Source: Saururus chinensis (lineage: Eukaryota; Streptophyta; Magnoliopsida; Piperales; Saururaceae). From it: 64,000 nt of DNA. This document shows positions 13,081-25,916 of this stretch, one piece after another. The position numbers were made by a program, and so were the translations under genes. Numbering within the stretch: the first letter of the stretch is position 1; the number at the start of each line of letters is the position of its first letter. Location: contig CP141145.1 in NCBI GenBank assembly GCA_035235625.1, positions 8,742,001 to 8,806,000 of the forward strand, given 5' to 3'. The notes under the pieces were generated by a model. That model was given only the letters and a program-made list of their open reading frames with translations, was not told the origin of the DNA and ran no database searches.

Positions 13081-14759
13081 TAATTGCCGCAGATGTGGGG
13101 GACATTTATTTAATAGCTAGATTACATAGAATACCATCATGTAGCAGTTATAGAGGCAGCTGAATATTTGGGTTGGGTAATGAGAGTAATTTTGATGATT
13201 TTTGTTGCTGTATGTGGGTGATGAATTTATATGTAATTTTTATGCTGTTTGTTGCATGTTTATACTTGTTTATTCAGGTTAATTAAGTGAAATCGCATAC
13301 TGTTCTGTTTTTTGCCTGGATCAATTTGGATTAACGTGTTCTTTAAAATGGCCGACTTTTATTTTCCTCTGCGTCATGATTTCAGCTCAATCAATCTAAA
13401 TAGGTGTCATGCGGTCTTTAGTGTTTGCAGCATATTTGGTTTCCCACATTAGGAGTTACCGACATTGGTTACTTGCCACTCAATTTCTGTATCTTCTAAT
13501 TCTGTCTCACAGACCAGATGATGAGATAATTATATTTTTTAAAAAATGAAATCTGGAGAGTTTTTTATTTTTGGGTAGTGATTGGGTATCTGAATTCATA
13601 TCTTTCAATTTTTGGATAATTATGACCAAGGGCTAATGGGGAACTGTTTTTGTTTAATTAGAACATAGGTTGCTTGAAGAATTCATAATGCTGAACTGAT
13701 AGAAGTGCGACCTTCCATTTTCCCATGTTATGATTTTCACAGTTAGAATGAAACTGTACTGTTTTGAATTTTTTGATAACAATGATAAATTAAATGATTT
13801 TCTCTTTGATGTGGAAAGGTTTCGTGGGAGGATAATGGGTATCTGCGAAATCATACATCCCTATTTTTGGTTCATTAGAAATTGGAGTATCAAGAAGTTT
13901 ATATATTCCTAGAAAACGGCAGGATCATTTCCTCATAGTTGAGCAGGAAAATATTTGGTATTTGCTCTTTATTGTGTGTGTATGGCTCTAACATAGCCCC
14001 AATGTTGGTTGATCAGGTTTTTCCCGTTGTTCTCTCATGTTATGCAAAGTGTGGTGTGAGGTTGCCTGAGGAAGCCGATCTTTTCTACTAACTTGTACAC
14101 GGATTTGTCTCTCACAAAGGTAAGCCTTCAAATCTATCTTATATTGTGGGTTAAGTACCATTTAAATATTGGTAAGAGTTGTATCCGGCTTCATTCCCAT
14201 TACTAAGAAGAAATGCGTCTTATGTTTTGTTTTAATTTAGTTGTACCCCATTTTTATTGATTATGCAAAATTGTTATTTGTATGTTCATGCCTATCAACT
14301 TTTTGGTCTTTGATACTTTATTTTGTATTTTGTCCTCTAAATGTTTAGAGGTATTAGTGATCATGACAAGTTGATTGGATCAACTTAATGTGATTTTCAG
14401 TGGTGGGCATCCTAAGAACGCAATGCTACAACATTGTAGTTTCTAGCAATGGCCCTGGTAAAAATATATAGAAATGGTACTTTTTATACATAGGGTAAGG
14501 CTGAATGAGCATGCAGGGATTTGCTATCATCTTGAATATGTTCTTTAGGCACCCTTTTGTTGTTTTCCAAATGGGATGACATACCTTAATGTAGGTTAAA
14601 TAGTGAGCATTATTGTCCATGAGCTTTGAATGATTATACATATGGCCTTTGCGAGGTGCCAACTTCAATATCCATCATTCATATGCATATGTTAGACTTA
14701 AACATGTGCCTATAAGTATTTTGAAATAATACTTCATTTGAATTTGATTGTAGATTGAC
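13081..14759 (+). other. Upstream region of the TNP2 gene, probably leader introns
   Basis: I find no protein homology. The stretch is T-rich with splice-like signals, for example CTCACAAAGGTAAGCC near 14,110-14,126. It ends with TTGTAGATTGAC immediately before the TNP2 start codon, which resembles a splice acceptor. A long leader intron would explain it. I see nothing else. Confidence 0.3.
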
Positions 14760-17700
14760 ATGGATAAAAGTTGGATGCATCTACCAAATAGGTATTTGCC
14801 AGCATACATTGAAGGAATTAGACAGTTCATTCAAGTAGCACGTCTTCATACAGATAGCGCTAATAGATGCAGATGTCCGTGTAAGAAATGCGTGAATAGA
14901 TACTACAAACACATAAGTGAGGTTGAAGACCATTTGATTGAAAATGGAATGGACATGTATTATACTCAGTGGGAATATCATGGAGAACGGATGTGTTCAC
15001 ATATGGGTGGGGGCGAAGGCGTCAGCCATACTTCCATTGATGAACACTATGATGGAATGCAAGAAATGTTACATGATGTATCGGTAGGATCAGGTGTCGG
15101 TGTCCATAATGTAGATGTTGGCCAAAGGGAAGATCCTAATGTAGGTGATGCTGAATGCCTATATAGCAGGGATGTAGGTGAATTTGGTAGACTATTGTGT
15201 GATGCACAATGCCCACTTTATCCAGGTTGTGAGAAAATTTCAAAGTTGAATTTTCTTGTCATGTTGCTTCATATAAAGACAATAAGTAGCTGGAGCAACA
15301 AATCATTTAACATGAACTTAGAGTTGTTTAAAAGTTCAATGCCCGAAGGAGAGACACTACCATCCTCATTATGAAGCGAAGAAGTTATTGCGAGACTTAG
15401 GAATGGGTTATATCTCCATCCATACATGCATAAATGATTGTGTACTATTTTGGAAAGAGAATGCAAAAAGACTAGAGTGTCCTACATGCCATCAACCTAG
15501 ATATAAAGAAAGGGTTGGAAAAGGTAAGAAGATTCCGCAGAAGGTCCTTAGGTACTTTCCATTGAAACCGAGGTTGCAAAGATTATTTATGTCAAGAAAG
15601 ACGGCAATGGATATGAGATGGCACAAAGAAAAGCGAGTTAGTGAAAAAGATGTATTTAGGCATCCAGCAGATTATCAAACTTGGGAGGAGTTCGACAAGG
15701 AACATGAATGGTTTGCCCGTGATCCTCACAATGTTTGCCTTGGTCTTGCAACAGATGGATTTAATCCCTTCGGCAACATGAGCACTTCGTATAGCATGTG
15801 GCCAGTAATGCTCATGCCATATAATTTGCCTCCATGGAAATGCATGAAAGATCCTTTCATTTTTATGTCATTACTTATTCCTGGGCCTAAAGCACCGGAA
15901 AATGACATTGATGTATATTTGCGGCCCCTAGTAGACTAGTTGCAAAAGTTGTGGGAAACTGGGGCTGAGACATATGATGATCATGCAAAGCAAAAATTCC
16001 AAATGCATGCAGCTGTTATGTGGACTATAAATGACTTCCCTGCTTATGGGAATTTGTCTGGATGGAGCACAAAAGGCTTCTTGGCATGTCCAACTTGCAA
16101 TAAAGATGGTAGCTATCAAAGATTGAAGCATGGTCGAAAGACATCTTACATGGGGCATCGTCGTTTCTTGCCTCGCAAGCACTATTTGCAAGTCCGGTAT
16201 AAGGAGCGATTCAATGGAAAAACGGAGTTGAGGTCAAAGCCATTGCAATTGTCTGGGGATGAGTTGGTGGCACAATTGGAAAATGTGAGACATGTTGTAT
16301 TTGGGAAGGGAGCAAACAACAAGAAAAGGAAACGTACTGAGGGGGAGTTAAATTGGACAAAAAAGAGCATATTTTTTGAATTACCCTATTGGAGAACAAT
16401 CAAGCTCCGACACAATTTGGATGTTATGCACATCGAGAAGAACATTTGTGATAATGTGGTCAGAACATTGTTCAACTCGGAGAAATCAAAAGATAACATC
16501 AATGCTCGCTTGGATTTGGCTGATATGGGCTTAAGACCGGAGTTACACTTAAAGAAAATTGGAGATAAGTATTTGATGCCACATGCGTCTTATACTTTAT
16601 CTAAAGATGAAAAACGTCGCTTTTGTGAATGGATGAAGTCAGTTAAATTTCCAGAAGCATATGCATCCAATATCTCTCGGTGCGTTCATGTTAGTGATTG
16701 CAAGATATTGGGCATGAAAAGTCATGACTGCCATGTATTTTTACAAAGGCTCCTCCCGATTGCGATGCGTGGATATTTGAGCGATGAAGTCTCAATGCCT
16801 TTGATTGAGATGGGGTTTTTCTTCAAAGAGTTGTGTAGCAAGACATTACATTTGAAAATATTGGAGAAGCTTGACAAAGAAATTGTATTAATACTATGCA
16901 AGCTCGAGCGTGTGTTTCCCCCAGCCTTCTTTGATGTCATGGTCCATTTATCTGTACATTTACCTTATGAAGCGGTATTAGGTGGGCCCGTCCAGTACCG
17001 TTGGATGTACCCAATTGAAAGGTATGAATATGTATTAAGTGAATGATTATAATTGAATATATTTGAATTTAACATGTCATAACAGGTTCCTCCGCACTTT
17101 GAAACAATATGTACGTAACAAAGCACGACCGGAGGGGTCAATAGCTGAAGCTTACATCGCGAATGAGAGCCTCACCTTTTGCTCCATGTATCTCGAGGGT
17201 ATTGAGACTATATTTAATCGTGAACAATGTAACTATGAAGGATGTCAATCCCAATCATGTGTTGGTCATTCTGTCTTTGGACAAAATGTACGTCCTCTAG
17301 GTTATGGAACCTTTCACCAACTCAGCCTAATGGAGATCAGAAAGGCAAGATATTACGTGCTTAATAATTGTACTAAGATAGAGAGTTACTTTCGGTAAGT
17401 GAACCTACACTTGCATGTACAAATAAAATTGAATTTAGGAATATAATACGTGTAGCATGTGTTCATAATTTCTATGTTCAGTGAGCACAAGACAGAGTTG
17501 CGGCGCCTCCATTCTCATAATTGGCAACAATGGCAAGAAAATCGATTTAGTGATTGGTTTGCTAAACGTGTAAGTGGCCTTAACAATACCCTATACATAC
17601 AACTTCTTATGATTATATATGCAGACCATATTGGGTTAATTTGTTGTTTTTCTAATGTTTTTCCCAACAGATAGAACACTTACGCCATGAAGGTGAGTCG

Positions 17701-18458
17701 ACAATGACTAATGAAATGTATGCATTAGCGTGTGGTCCAGATTTATGAGTAACAAGATATACAGGGTGCATTGTGAATGGGATGAGGTTCCATACGAAAG
17801 AACGTGAAAAAAACCGTCGTACACAAAATAGTGGTGTCATTGTTAGTGGGGAGCACCAATCAAACCCTATGGATTTCTATGGTGTCTTGACCGACATTAT
17901 TGAGTTACAATACTTGTTTGGATGTCGGGTTTTTCTATTTAAGTGTGAATGGTGGAATACTGGAAGAAAGGCGGGTATTCACATAGATGGCCACTTTACA
18001 TCCATTAATACATCCGACACTTGGTACAAGGAAGATCCGTTTATTCTAGCAAATCAGGCTAGGCAAGTTTTTATGTCAAGGACACTAAACTGCGGGGCAA
18101 TTGGCAAATTGTGCAAGTGTTGAAGCCAAGGAACATATTTGATGTTATGGAAGTAGAAGAAGGAGAGGGGCCTACCAACATTGAATCGGCATATCAAGAA
18201 GAGGAGCACGATGCACACATTGATTACGTCAATCCCAACAATGAAAATGATGAAGATGATGTTACATTACTCCCATTAAATAGATCAGACATAGGCCCGA
18301 TTGATATTGATGCCCCTGAAATTATTGCCACTATGAGATTAGATGATAGAGATGTGAATTTAATTGATGACAATGTGACTGATGAAGAAGATGATAATTT
18401 GAATGAATATTTTAGTGAGGAGGAAATACTTTTGTCAAGTGTTGACGATTCTAACTAA
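14760..18458 (+). pseudogene. TNP2-type CACTA transposase, decayed
   Basis: This is the main transposase of the element, which cuts the CACTA ends. The start MDKSWMHLP opens a transposase-associated domain (CRCPCKKCVN, about residues 38-47). Next comes the Transposase_21 core with CPTCHQPRYKE, GLATDGFNPFG, the D-I-D-V-Y region near 15,910, ACPTCNKDGSY and LDVMHIEKN. A DUF4218 domain (PPAFFDVMVHLSVHL) and a DUF4216 domain near 17,870-18,080 follow. The acidic tail ends at 18,458. Introns fit 17,022-17,085, 17,395-17,481 and 17,570-17,670. Damage seen: a frameshift near 15,370, stops at 15,937 (TAG) and 17,746 (TGA), and a frameshift near 18,093. The encoded enzyme is therefore not functional as read. 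Confidence 0.93.
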
Positions 18459-18507
18459 GCTCCGAATATACATTCATAAGGGCATCTACACATAGATGAT
18501 CAATTGC

Positions 18508-18610
18508 CTGCTAAACTGTTGCACATGGGTTGGAATCACCTGCGTCAACAATAATAGGCATGTCACCAAGCTGGATCTCCACAGCCCGTGCACAATTGAC
18601 ATCATTAAGG
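18508..18610 (+). pseudogene. Captured N-terminal piece of an LRR receptor-like protein gene
   Basis: The plus-strand frame reads CCTWVGITC followed by HVTKLDLHSP. This is the LRR N-terminal cap pattern (CC-W-GV-C..GHVTKLDL) of plant receptor-like proteins such as disease-resistance RLPs. Only about 30 residues are recognisable, with no signal peptide and no further repeats. The piece lies between the two transposase genes, in the same direction, where a CACTA element would not normally carry such sequence. I infer capture from a host gene. It has no visible function here. Confidence 0.6.
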
Positions 18611-18779
18611 GATGGGCTGGAACTCCACACTCTATTAATGGAACTCTTGATCTTGAGATTTTGCTTTTGTCTGCATCTAGCCTTCAATTCCATTAAATTT
18701 GCATTATTACATGACATCTACTTTTAATGTAGTGATATTGTATTAACTTATGTATTGTTGCTTAAATATGTTTATAGGT

Positions 18780-20429
18780 ATGGCTCCAGGAGGGAAGCAA
18801 AACTTACTTAATGAATTTGAGGACGAAGACTGCTCACATACACCAGAACCTTCGAGTACTGAAGCAGGTACTATGTGTATTCGTATATTATGTTATTGTC
18901 CATTTAAATTACTTATACATATTAGATGTGTGTCTTTATAGGATCTTCTCATAAAAGGGTCCGTGGTAAAGCGGTTAATAAAGCTTTACATGATTTGGTA
19001 AGAAAGAAGGGGAAAGTGATAGTCGAAATTCCCAGTAACAAATGGAGGCCACTTACGACTGGGTGTGGAGAATTGACACGTGAGGCGGGTCTCATATGCC
19101 GATATAATCTGCCACTAAGTGAAAACGGTGAATTCATCTCAGATTGGAGATGTGTGCCAGGGCCTAGCAGAGAGGTTCTACATAATAAGTTGAAGGTAAA
19201 TTTCCTTGTACTTAATTTATTTATCCTTTTAATTCCTAATTTTGTTAGCATGCATGTTGTTTCATTAATTGTTTACACAATTTTACAGGATAAATTTGAG
19301 GTCCAAGGAGACCCATGTCATATTACGAAGGCATTGAATCGGATTTTTGCAGAGCGATTTAAAGACTTCAGATATCAAATGCACTTGCATTACAAAAAAT
19401 TTGAGAATTGTTCTGAAGCTAAAGCAAATCCCTACGATGCCATTCCTTCTGAGACATGGGATAAAATTTGTGATAGATTTGATTCTCGCATATTTGAGGT
19501 ATGGAATTTATTACATATGTAAATGCACTTTTTTATCTTATCATTTGCCAATATGATATAGAAATGTACTAAGATTAATGTTTACTTTCAATGCAGGAAA
19601 GAAGTAAAGCAGCAAAGAAAGGTAGAACCGCATTGAAAGTCCAACATACAGGGGGGTCAAAACCGTTTGTATGTTATTTGGAGGAGATGGTAATTTTTGT
19701 CACATATTATGTAATGTGTTTGAATTATAATTTATATGTTGCATTTAACATTTTGCATCTCCCATTGACTGATACAGCGAAAAGACAATGAGAGTAGGGA
19801 GGAACAACTTTCAATGATAGACTTCTATAAAAAACTCACTACTCAAGAAAGAAAGGTGACTTTGTGAGCGACGAGGCTAGGGCGATGCACGTAAGACCTA
19901 AAATGTGTAGTATTATGAGATGCATGTATTAAGCACATACTTATAATTCAGAATTATTTTCCTCTAATGACTTCTTGTCGCACGAATGTACTTGTAGGTT
20001 CAAATGAGGTCTAAAGTGGAAAAAAATGCTTTGAGTGAAGATGGTACTCCTCTAGAAACGCCGGATCAGATAGCGTTTAGGCTTATAGGGGAGCGAAAAC
20101 ATTATGCCCGTGGACTTGGAAAGGGTGAGGTGGCCCTATTGCCCTCATCAAGTCATGTCGTGGCATCACGACTTGAGGCTGCAACACAAAGAGCTCAAAT
20201 GGCAGAAGCGACAGCCTCGCAAGCACGTGAGATGGTTGCAAAATATCAAGAAAGGCTAGAACGTTAAGAAGCTTTGTGTGCGGAACAACAAAGTGAAATG
20301 GCTGAGCAACGAAGTCAAATATCTGAGCAACAAAGTCAAATATCTGAGCAAAGGAGTCAACTTTCTGATCTTCAAAGTCATATGGACATTTTGATGACAT
20401 TCATGAAAGAGCAACAAAGCAAGAAATGA
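18780..20429 (+). pseudogene. Second CACTA gene, En/Spm-type Transposase_24 protein, decayed
   Basis: The start MAPGGKQNLLNEF follows a probable acceptor. Exons fit 18,780-18,867, 18,942-19,195, 19,289-19,498, 19,597-19,689, 19,778-19,890 and 19,998-20,429, with GT..AG borders throughout. The product has the plant En/Spm transposase pattern: KVIVEIPSNKWRPL, WDKICDRFDSRIFEERSKAAKKGR, then YARGLGKGEVALLPSSS. It ends in a Glu/Gln-Ser-rich coiled coil with repeated EQQSQIS-like heptads. By family comparison this is the accessory, end-binding protein. Damage: a frameshift near 19,855 in the reading ERKGDFVSDEARAMH, and a TAA at 20,265 before the coiled-coil tail, whose frame stays open to 20,429. 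Confidence 0.88.
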
Positions 20430-23400
20430 TTGTGGTAAGGTTCTCTCTTGCAGTGTTCTCATTTGCTATTTCTTAGTTATTTGATTCTAATATGTTAATA
20501 TGTAATGGGAATTTGTTGCATATTACTGTTGAAGTAATCTAGGCCACCTAATTTGGTGGCTGTTTAATTGATTCTCCTTCAATTTGGATTTGGGATGTTA
20601 GTGGAATGGCAATATGGAAATTTACAATTCAACTTGAGGGAATGTAGTGGCTGGATTAAAACTTGTTGATGGCTAAAACTTGAAAATCAGGCAAATCTTG
20701 GAGTCTTTAGTAAACATTTATTTTATATTAAAAGCTGAACTTGGAAAGTAAGCAATACGTGGAATACCTATTGGAGCCTCTAGAAGATTTAATTTCAGCA
20801 ACATGGAGATTTGCCTTAAGCAATTTGGACTCTGAGTAAAAGTTTCTTAGTTTAGTATTTCTTAATACGGACTTCTGTTTCCACCAATGTGTAATTTCTT
20901 AGTTTAGTACTTTATTTTGAACAACTCATCATGTAGCCACATAAGCCCATGGGACAGTAGGAGAAAGAGACATTTGTTTTAATATCATGCTTCATTTCTA
21001 ATGCAGGGCACTATTCTGTATTGATTTCCTTTTTTGCAACGATCAGCAAAATTTGAAATAAGTCGGGTTTAGGAATATTTTGGGGAAAAAATGGAGTGAC
21101 CACCTTGCTGGAGGCTTCTTCAAGTGAAGGTTTGAAAGCAGAAGAAGAACATAAAGAGGTATTTGTTCTTTTGACATCTAAAGTTTCCTGAACTGTTCGT
21201 GGAGTTATTAAAACATGGCCGTCCACTGATTGGGCTTCGATATTAAACCATGGCCATCAGTGGATGTTCTATAATGATATGCATATGCATTTGGATGGAT
21301 TGATTGTCAAGCATCTCCTGATTCATATATAAATTATCTAGCACCTGTTAACGTTACTAAACCTTGGGGGGGGGGGGGGGGGGGGGGGGGGGGAAAAGAA
21401 GCTCAGCCAGCTTGGATCAAACCATGGCTTGAAATTACGCCACTTCTAACTTAGAATCCAGTCTCAAACATGAGGTCAGCGCATCTCTTTAGGACAGTTA
21501 GGATGCACTCCATATAGGTTTTTTGCTTGAATAAATGTAGTACTATCTTTTTAATTCTATGTTGGTTAGGAAGAGGAACCAATAGGCCAAAAAAGTTCAA
21601 GGCTAGGAAGATTTGTGATATGGATCAGCACACTGAAACAAAGACAATATCTTGAGGGCCTGTTTAGATTTGTTTCACTGATTATGGAAATTTGGAAAGC
21701 TAAGTAATTTATGATTATCACCTGGAATATAGCTTTATTGCATTTAACTTGAGCCCCTAATGAATCCTATGACTTGACTTGAACCATAGGCTTAGGACTT
21801 GAATGAGCTCAAGCTTATTTTTGAACTGGCTTGTATATTTATCGAAGTAAGCTCGAACATGCTGAAGATTAAGAATGCTGGACTTTTCTATTCTTTTATG
21901 TTCTTATTTCTAAATAATTTCGTGCTTTAAATTTTGAGTTATTTTACTCTGTTTTCATTCAAAACTTAGATCTAAGAATAATATTAATTCCATAATCTTG
22001 TGATATTTAACTACCTAAATTTGGAGATTTTCAATTGTTATGAAGTTCAAACAATTTTTTTTTCAGTTACTACTTGTAAACATGTAATGTTACAGTGACA
22101 TATGGATAGTTAGAATTGCAGTTCCTCATCTATTGGAGATCTCAATCAGGATTGTGCATTTCAGAGTGACAGGAGTATCTCTTAATGATGCAGATGGGGG
22201 ACCTTTTCGTTATTGTGAATCCGTGATGACTTCTTGAGAAAGCCCAAGAGCCAAGTTACATGGCTGATCTTAACAGATAAATATTCAGTTTGAGATATAT
22301 TGGTTTGGATCAAGAAAGATAGATGATTCTCTCTCTCTCTCCACTTATTCTCAGCATGGTTGATGGTTCTGGTCAGAAATGGTCTTTTCAACCCCATATT
22401 AACCTTTTGTGTACTCCTTACCTTTTATTAAATTGCTTCCATTTGTCATCTCTTGTTTAGTTTAAGTGTATGTAAATTGTCAAAGGATGGGTTCTTGACA
22501 AAAATTGCATGAAAGTGTATGTCGCTATTTGTGGCCTTAATTCTGCTAAATGATTCTGTCCTGTACAGATCACTTTCTACATTCAGCAAGTGCCTTAATT
22601 CTGCCTCTTGTAATTTCTGTAATGACAAAATATATCTTGGACATGATGGATATAACATTTGATTTCTGGTAGCTGAAGAATACATTATGCTTGGTGAATG
22701 GCCTATTTTTTTCATAAAGCCCAGTTTGTTACTGAGTGAGATTGTTATTGGACCTTGTTCAGCCTGTTACTGGAATTGTCTTGTAAATTGATTAAGCGAA
22801 GGCATATATTGTGTTCCTTGAAGCACTTTAAAACGTTCTGTCCTAATATGTTAATTAATGCTATTCATGATTGCCTTGACCTTTCTAACTGTTCTTGAAG
22901 CATCTTCATGATTGTATTGGATCTACAATTGCTGGTATGGGTCCGTAGAAGATACTCATATTAATACCTATCACTTTCCATCCAAAAGAATTTAACTGTT
23001 CAAATGCATGGTTGATACCTTTATTAAAGAAGTATATAAGTGGAGTGTCACTACTTTATGGAGCATATTGTTCCGCTTGCAAATTCTATTCAGGGAGCAT
23101 GCGGTAGAGGTACATTTCTTATCCCTCCATTTATGGATGATATGTGTATTTCAGAACTGTTGCTCCTTAATAGTTAATATTCCTTTAAATTTTCAGCTTA
23201 AAAATTGCACTTCTCCAAAATTTGCATAGTAGATTCTTATTGTTTAACTTTATATTTAGTGAAGATCACTTATTAGGGATTTTTTTTATAGAAAATGCAA
23301 TACTTTCTATATTTGTTTCCATGATGTTTTTAATTAGACATTAGTATGTTAAGAAGTATTGATTCTTGCCTCTCATCACATTTGATTGTTGAACTGACAA

Positions 23401-24825
23401 TCAAATGTTTTGTCTGTCTAGTTATCTCCCAAATTTATGGCTTTAAAATTTTGGATCAATAACAAGAGCAGCTGATACTGTTTCTTCAAATCTCTATACA
23501 AAAATAGGTTGGAGCACCTTTTTGCAGTTGGGTTTGTCCAGAGAGTCCCATTTGTGATCCTGAATTTTAATCTTTTCATTCTTTATAGGAATTTTCAATC
23601 CGTAAGTTTTCTTTCCATGGAAAGTTGAAAGTGGACCTAAGGCTGCATTCAACTTTCATAGCTTTCAATTACTACAAAGCCTCATTGTTTTGTCCCACAT
23701 TTGAATACCTACATCTCTAGAATTCTTAAGATTTCACTTTGATATGTTTTCTATTTCTGATTGTATCGGGTCATCTAATGGTGCCCTGTGATGAGTTTAA
23801 TGAAATTCAATATGAATGATGTGCTTGTCATATGTCATGGTTCAGCTCATGTATAAAATTGCAATGACATTTTGGTTTGGTTATTTGTAAATTCAGTAAA
23901 AGTTGATCTATTATACCTTAATGTAGTATTAATAAAGACACGCAAACACATTAGGGAATTCTGAACTTGAAGCTTATATGCAGGTTTTAGGTCTTGAATG
24001 AACGTCAAAACAAAGAAATTTGTTCTTGTTACATAGTGAAGGGTTTAGGGCATGGTGTTGGTACAAGTCTATTCCTCTCTTGGAGGAAGCAGGGTTGTTT
24101 CTCGTTGCTTTAGATTACTAGATCTGGGATTGAATCGATAGATCCAAATTTGAGATCAACTCCTGCTGAACCGACATGTCTTTATTAATAGATACCATTG
24201 AATGTACTGAAGTTCATTGCAAAGTTTTTATATTACTGTTTTAGACAACCAGATAAGCACGTTGGTAAGAGATGAGCTGGTGTTAATCTTTGACAATCTT
24301 TTTGCTCAATTCTGTAACCTTGATCATGTAGATTGGATGAGGATTGACACATTCTTCTTTGCTCCCCAGTTGCAGTCTTGACTGAAGAATTGTCAATGCC
24401 AACCAAAATTCCAGAAGAGAGAACCACAGAGGAGATGGTACAGAGATACGGGGCCTGCATCTTGAAAAATATAAAAACCGGGATCTCTCTTGCTGGTACA
24501 TGATTGATCTTTCATTAAACAATAACTGTTATCAGTAGACCACTAGAACTTGGATCTTTACAAATTGACCATAATTCCTCAAATTATACTTTCATTTCTT
24601 CAGATTTACAACTAGTTCGCTGCCCGGTGTGCAATCTACCACCTATGAAGGTATCCAAATTGATCGACTGCATCCAATACTATCCTCTACTGTTTTGCCT
24701 TTATTTGCTCTTCTTGTCTCAATGGAGTCCTTTAGTCCTCTAGACTGATTTCAATTCTTTTAACTCTAGCCTTCTTCTGTAGACTAACTTTCCCTTTCAT
24801 ATTATGATATATTTTTGCTTTGCAG
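20430..24825. other. Long 3' part of the CACTA without a recognised gene
   Basis: This 4.4-kb stretch is T- and A-rich with many splice-like borders but no reading frame I recognise. It precedes a PP2C exon, so parts may be captured introns and exons of the same host gene, but I cannot show this. It contains an uninterrupted run of 28 G at 21,366-21,393. A short CT tract is at 22,328-22,343. Confidence 0.4.
21366..21393 (+). repeat. Homopolymer run of 28 guanines
   Basis: An uninterrupted G run lies in otherwise AT-rich DNA. Such a tract is very rare in plant DNA, could fold as a G-quadruplex and is a typical site of length error in sequencing. Its true length is therefore uncertain. Confidence 0.8.
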
Positions 24826-24897
24826 TATCATTTTGTGATTTTTGCATCTGATGGGCTATGGGAGCATTTCAGCAATCAAGATGCACTGGCCAGGGGT
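24826..24897 (+). pseudogene. Captured exon of a PP2C protein phosphatase gene
   Basis: After an acceptor-like TTTGCAG at 24,825 the frame reads YHFVIFASDGLWEHFSNQDA. This matches the metal-binding Asp-Gly motif region (FLIFASDGLWEHLSNQEA) of plant PP2C phosphatases, clade D in style. The frame stops shortly after, at 24,898. Only this exon is recognisable, and the catalytic domain before and after it is missing. Its place inside the CACTA, 1 kb from the right end, points to host gene capture. It cannot encode an active enzyme. Confidence 0.75.
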
Positions 24898-25340
24898 TAA
24901 GGACTTCTTCGACTTCAACTTTTGATTCTTGTACATAGAGGGGAAATAAGCTTTTAGATTGAAGAGCTATGTAAGAGATATGTGGCCATCTGTTCATTAC
25001 ATTCGTACACAAACTAAAAGCATTACTTGTGACCCTTTTAGTGGTGTTGTTTCAACACATGATGTTATTAATTCCAATGTAACAAATATTGTTACCATAT
25101 CACAGTAATTTTTAAATTAATTTCTTTTATTAAATTAAGCAAAATCTTTTATACTATTACTGGTTGTGTGGGAGTAGTCCGTACATGCCTGAGGGTAATT
25201 GGTGAAACGTCATTAGTAGGAGTTTTGGTTGATTTATATTATTTTATATTTTAAATATTACATTAAATTTATTGACGCAAATCTAATGTCTCAAAAAATA
25301 ATTAAATAACTAAAATTTATTTAATATTTTTTAATATTTT
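24898..25340. other. AT-rich spacer before the right subterminal array
   Basis: I see no gene or repeat beyond AT-rich DNA in this stretch, which links the captured PP2C exon to the right-end repeats. Confidence 0.5.
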
Positions 25341-25900
25341 TTGCGACGTACAACTACAAAAGTCGCTACAGTTTTATAAAATAGCGACGTATACCGCAGT
25401 TTGAAAAGAATTTGTAAAAACATTTGCGACGTATAGGATTTTATAACGACGTATATATGCGTCGTTATTAACCGTATACTAGCAACGTATACATTATACG
25501 TCGCAACTAAAAACTAATTGCGACGTCTACAGTACGTCGCAACATCTTTTTACCGACATATATATTTACGTCGGTATTATAAGTATTTGCGACGGAATAA
25601 TATTCATCGCTATTACTCAATTAGCGACTGATAGAAATACGTCGTTAATCAAAATATTTGCGACAGATCATTTTCGTCGCTAATGATCATTTAATAGCGA
25701 CATATAATTGAGTAGTAGCGACGTAAATTATACGTCGCTAGTAAGGCTCATTAGCGACGATTGATTTTATTCGCCGCGAATTATCAGTTGCGACTGTAGT
25801 TTTTGCGACGTATGTTGCGACGGAAAGTATACGTTGCTAATTTATATTAGCGACGTTTAAGCCATTATTAGCGACGTATAAGTACGTCGCTATTGACCAC
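25341..25900. repeat. Right subterminal repeat array of the CACTA element
   Basis: Dense copies of GCGACG(T/G) and CGTCGC occur in both orientations, several as inverted pairs, for example GCGACGTATAAGTACGTCGC at 25,871-25,890. It mirrors the left array at 9,785-10,640 and ends 13 bp before the terminal inverted repeat. Confidence 0.87.
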
Positions 25901-25916
25901 TTTTGTTGTAGTGTTG

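Larger units (their letters stand above)
9775..25913 (+). mobile_element. CACTA (En/Spm-type) DNA transposon, 16.1 kb, with captured host gene pieces
   Basis: The termini are CACTACAACAAATT on the left and ..TTTTGTTGTAGTG on the right, a perfect 12-bp inverted repeat. The element is flanked by the 3-bp duplicate TTG (9,772-9,774 and 25,914-25,916). Both features are diagnostic of the CACTA superfamily. Both ends carry dense GCGACG/CGTCGC subterminal repeats, the usual binding zone for the accessory transposase protein. Inside are two transposase genes in the same direction, a TNP2 type and a Transposase_24 (En/Spm) type. Both are damaged, so the copy could move only with help. Intact ends and target duplicate argue for a fairly recent arrival. 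It is the innermost layer of the nest. Confidence 0.95.
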
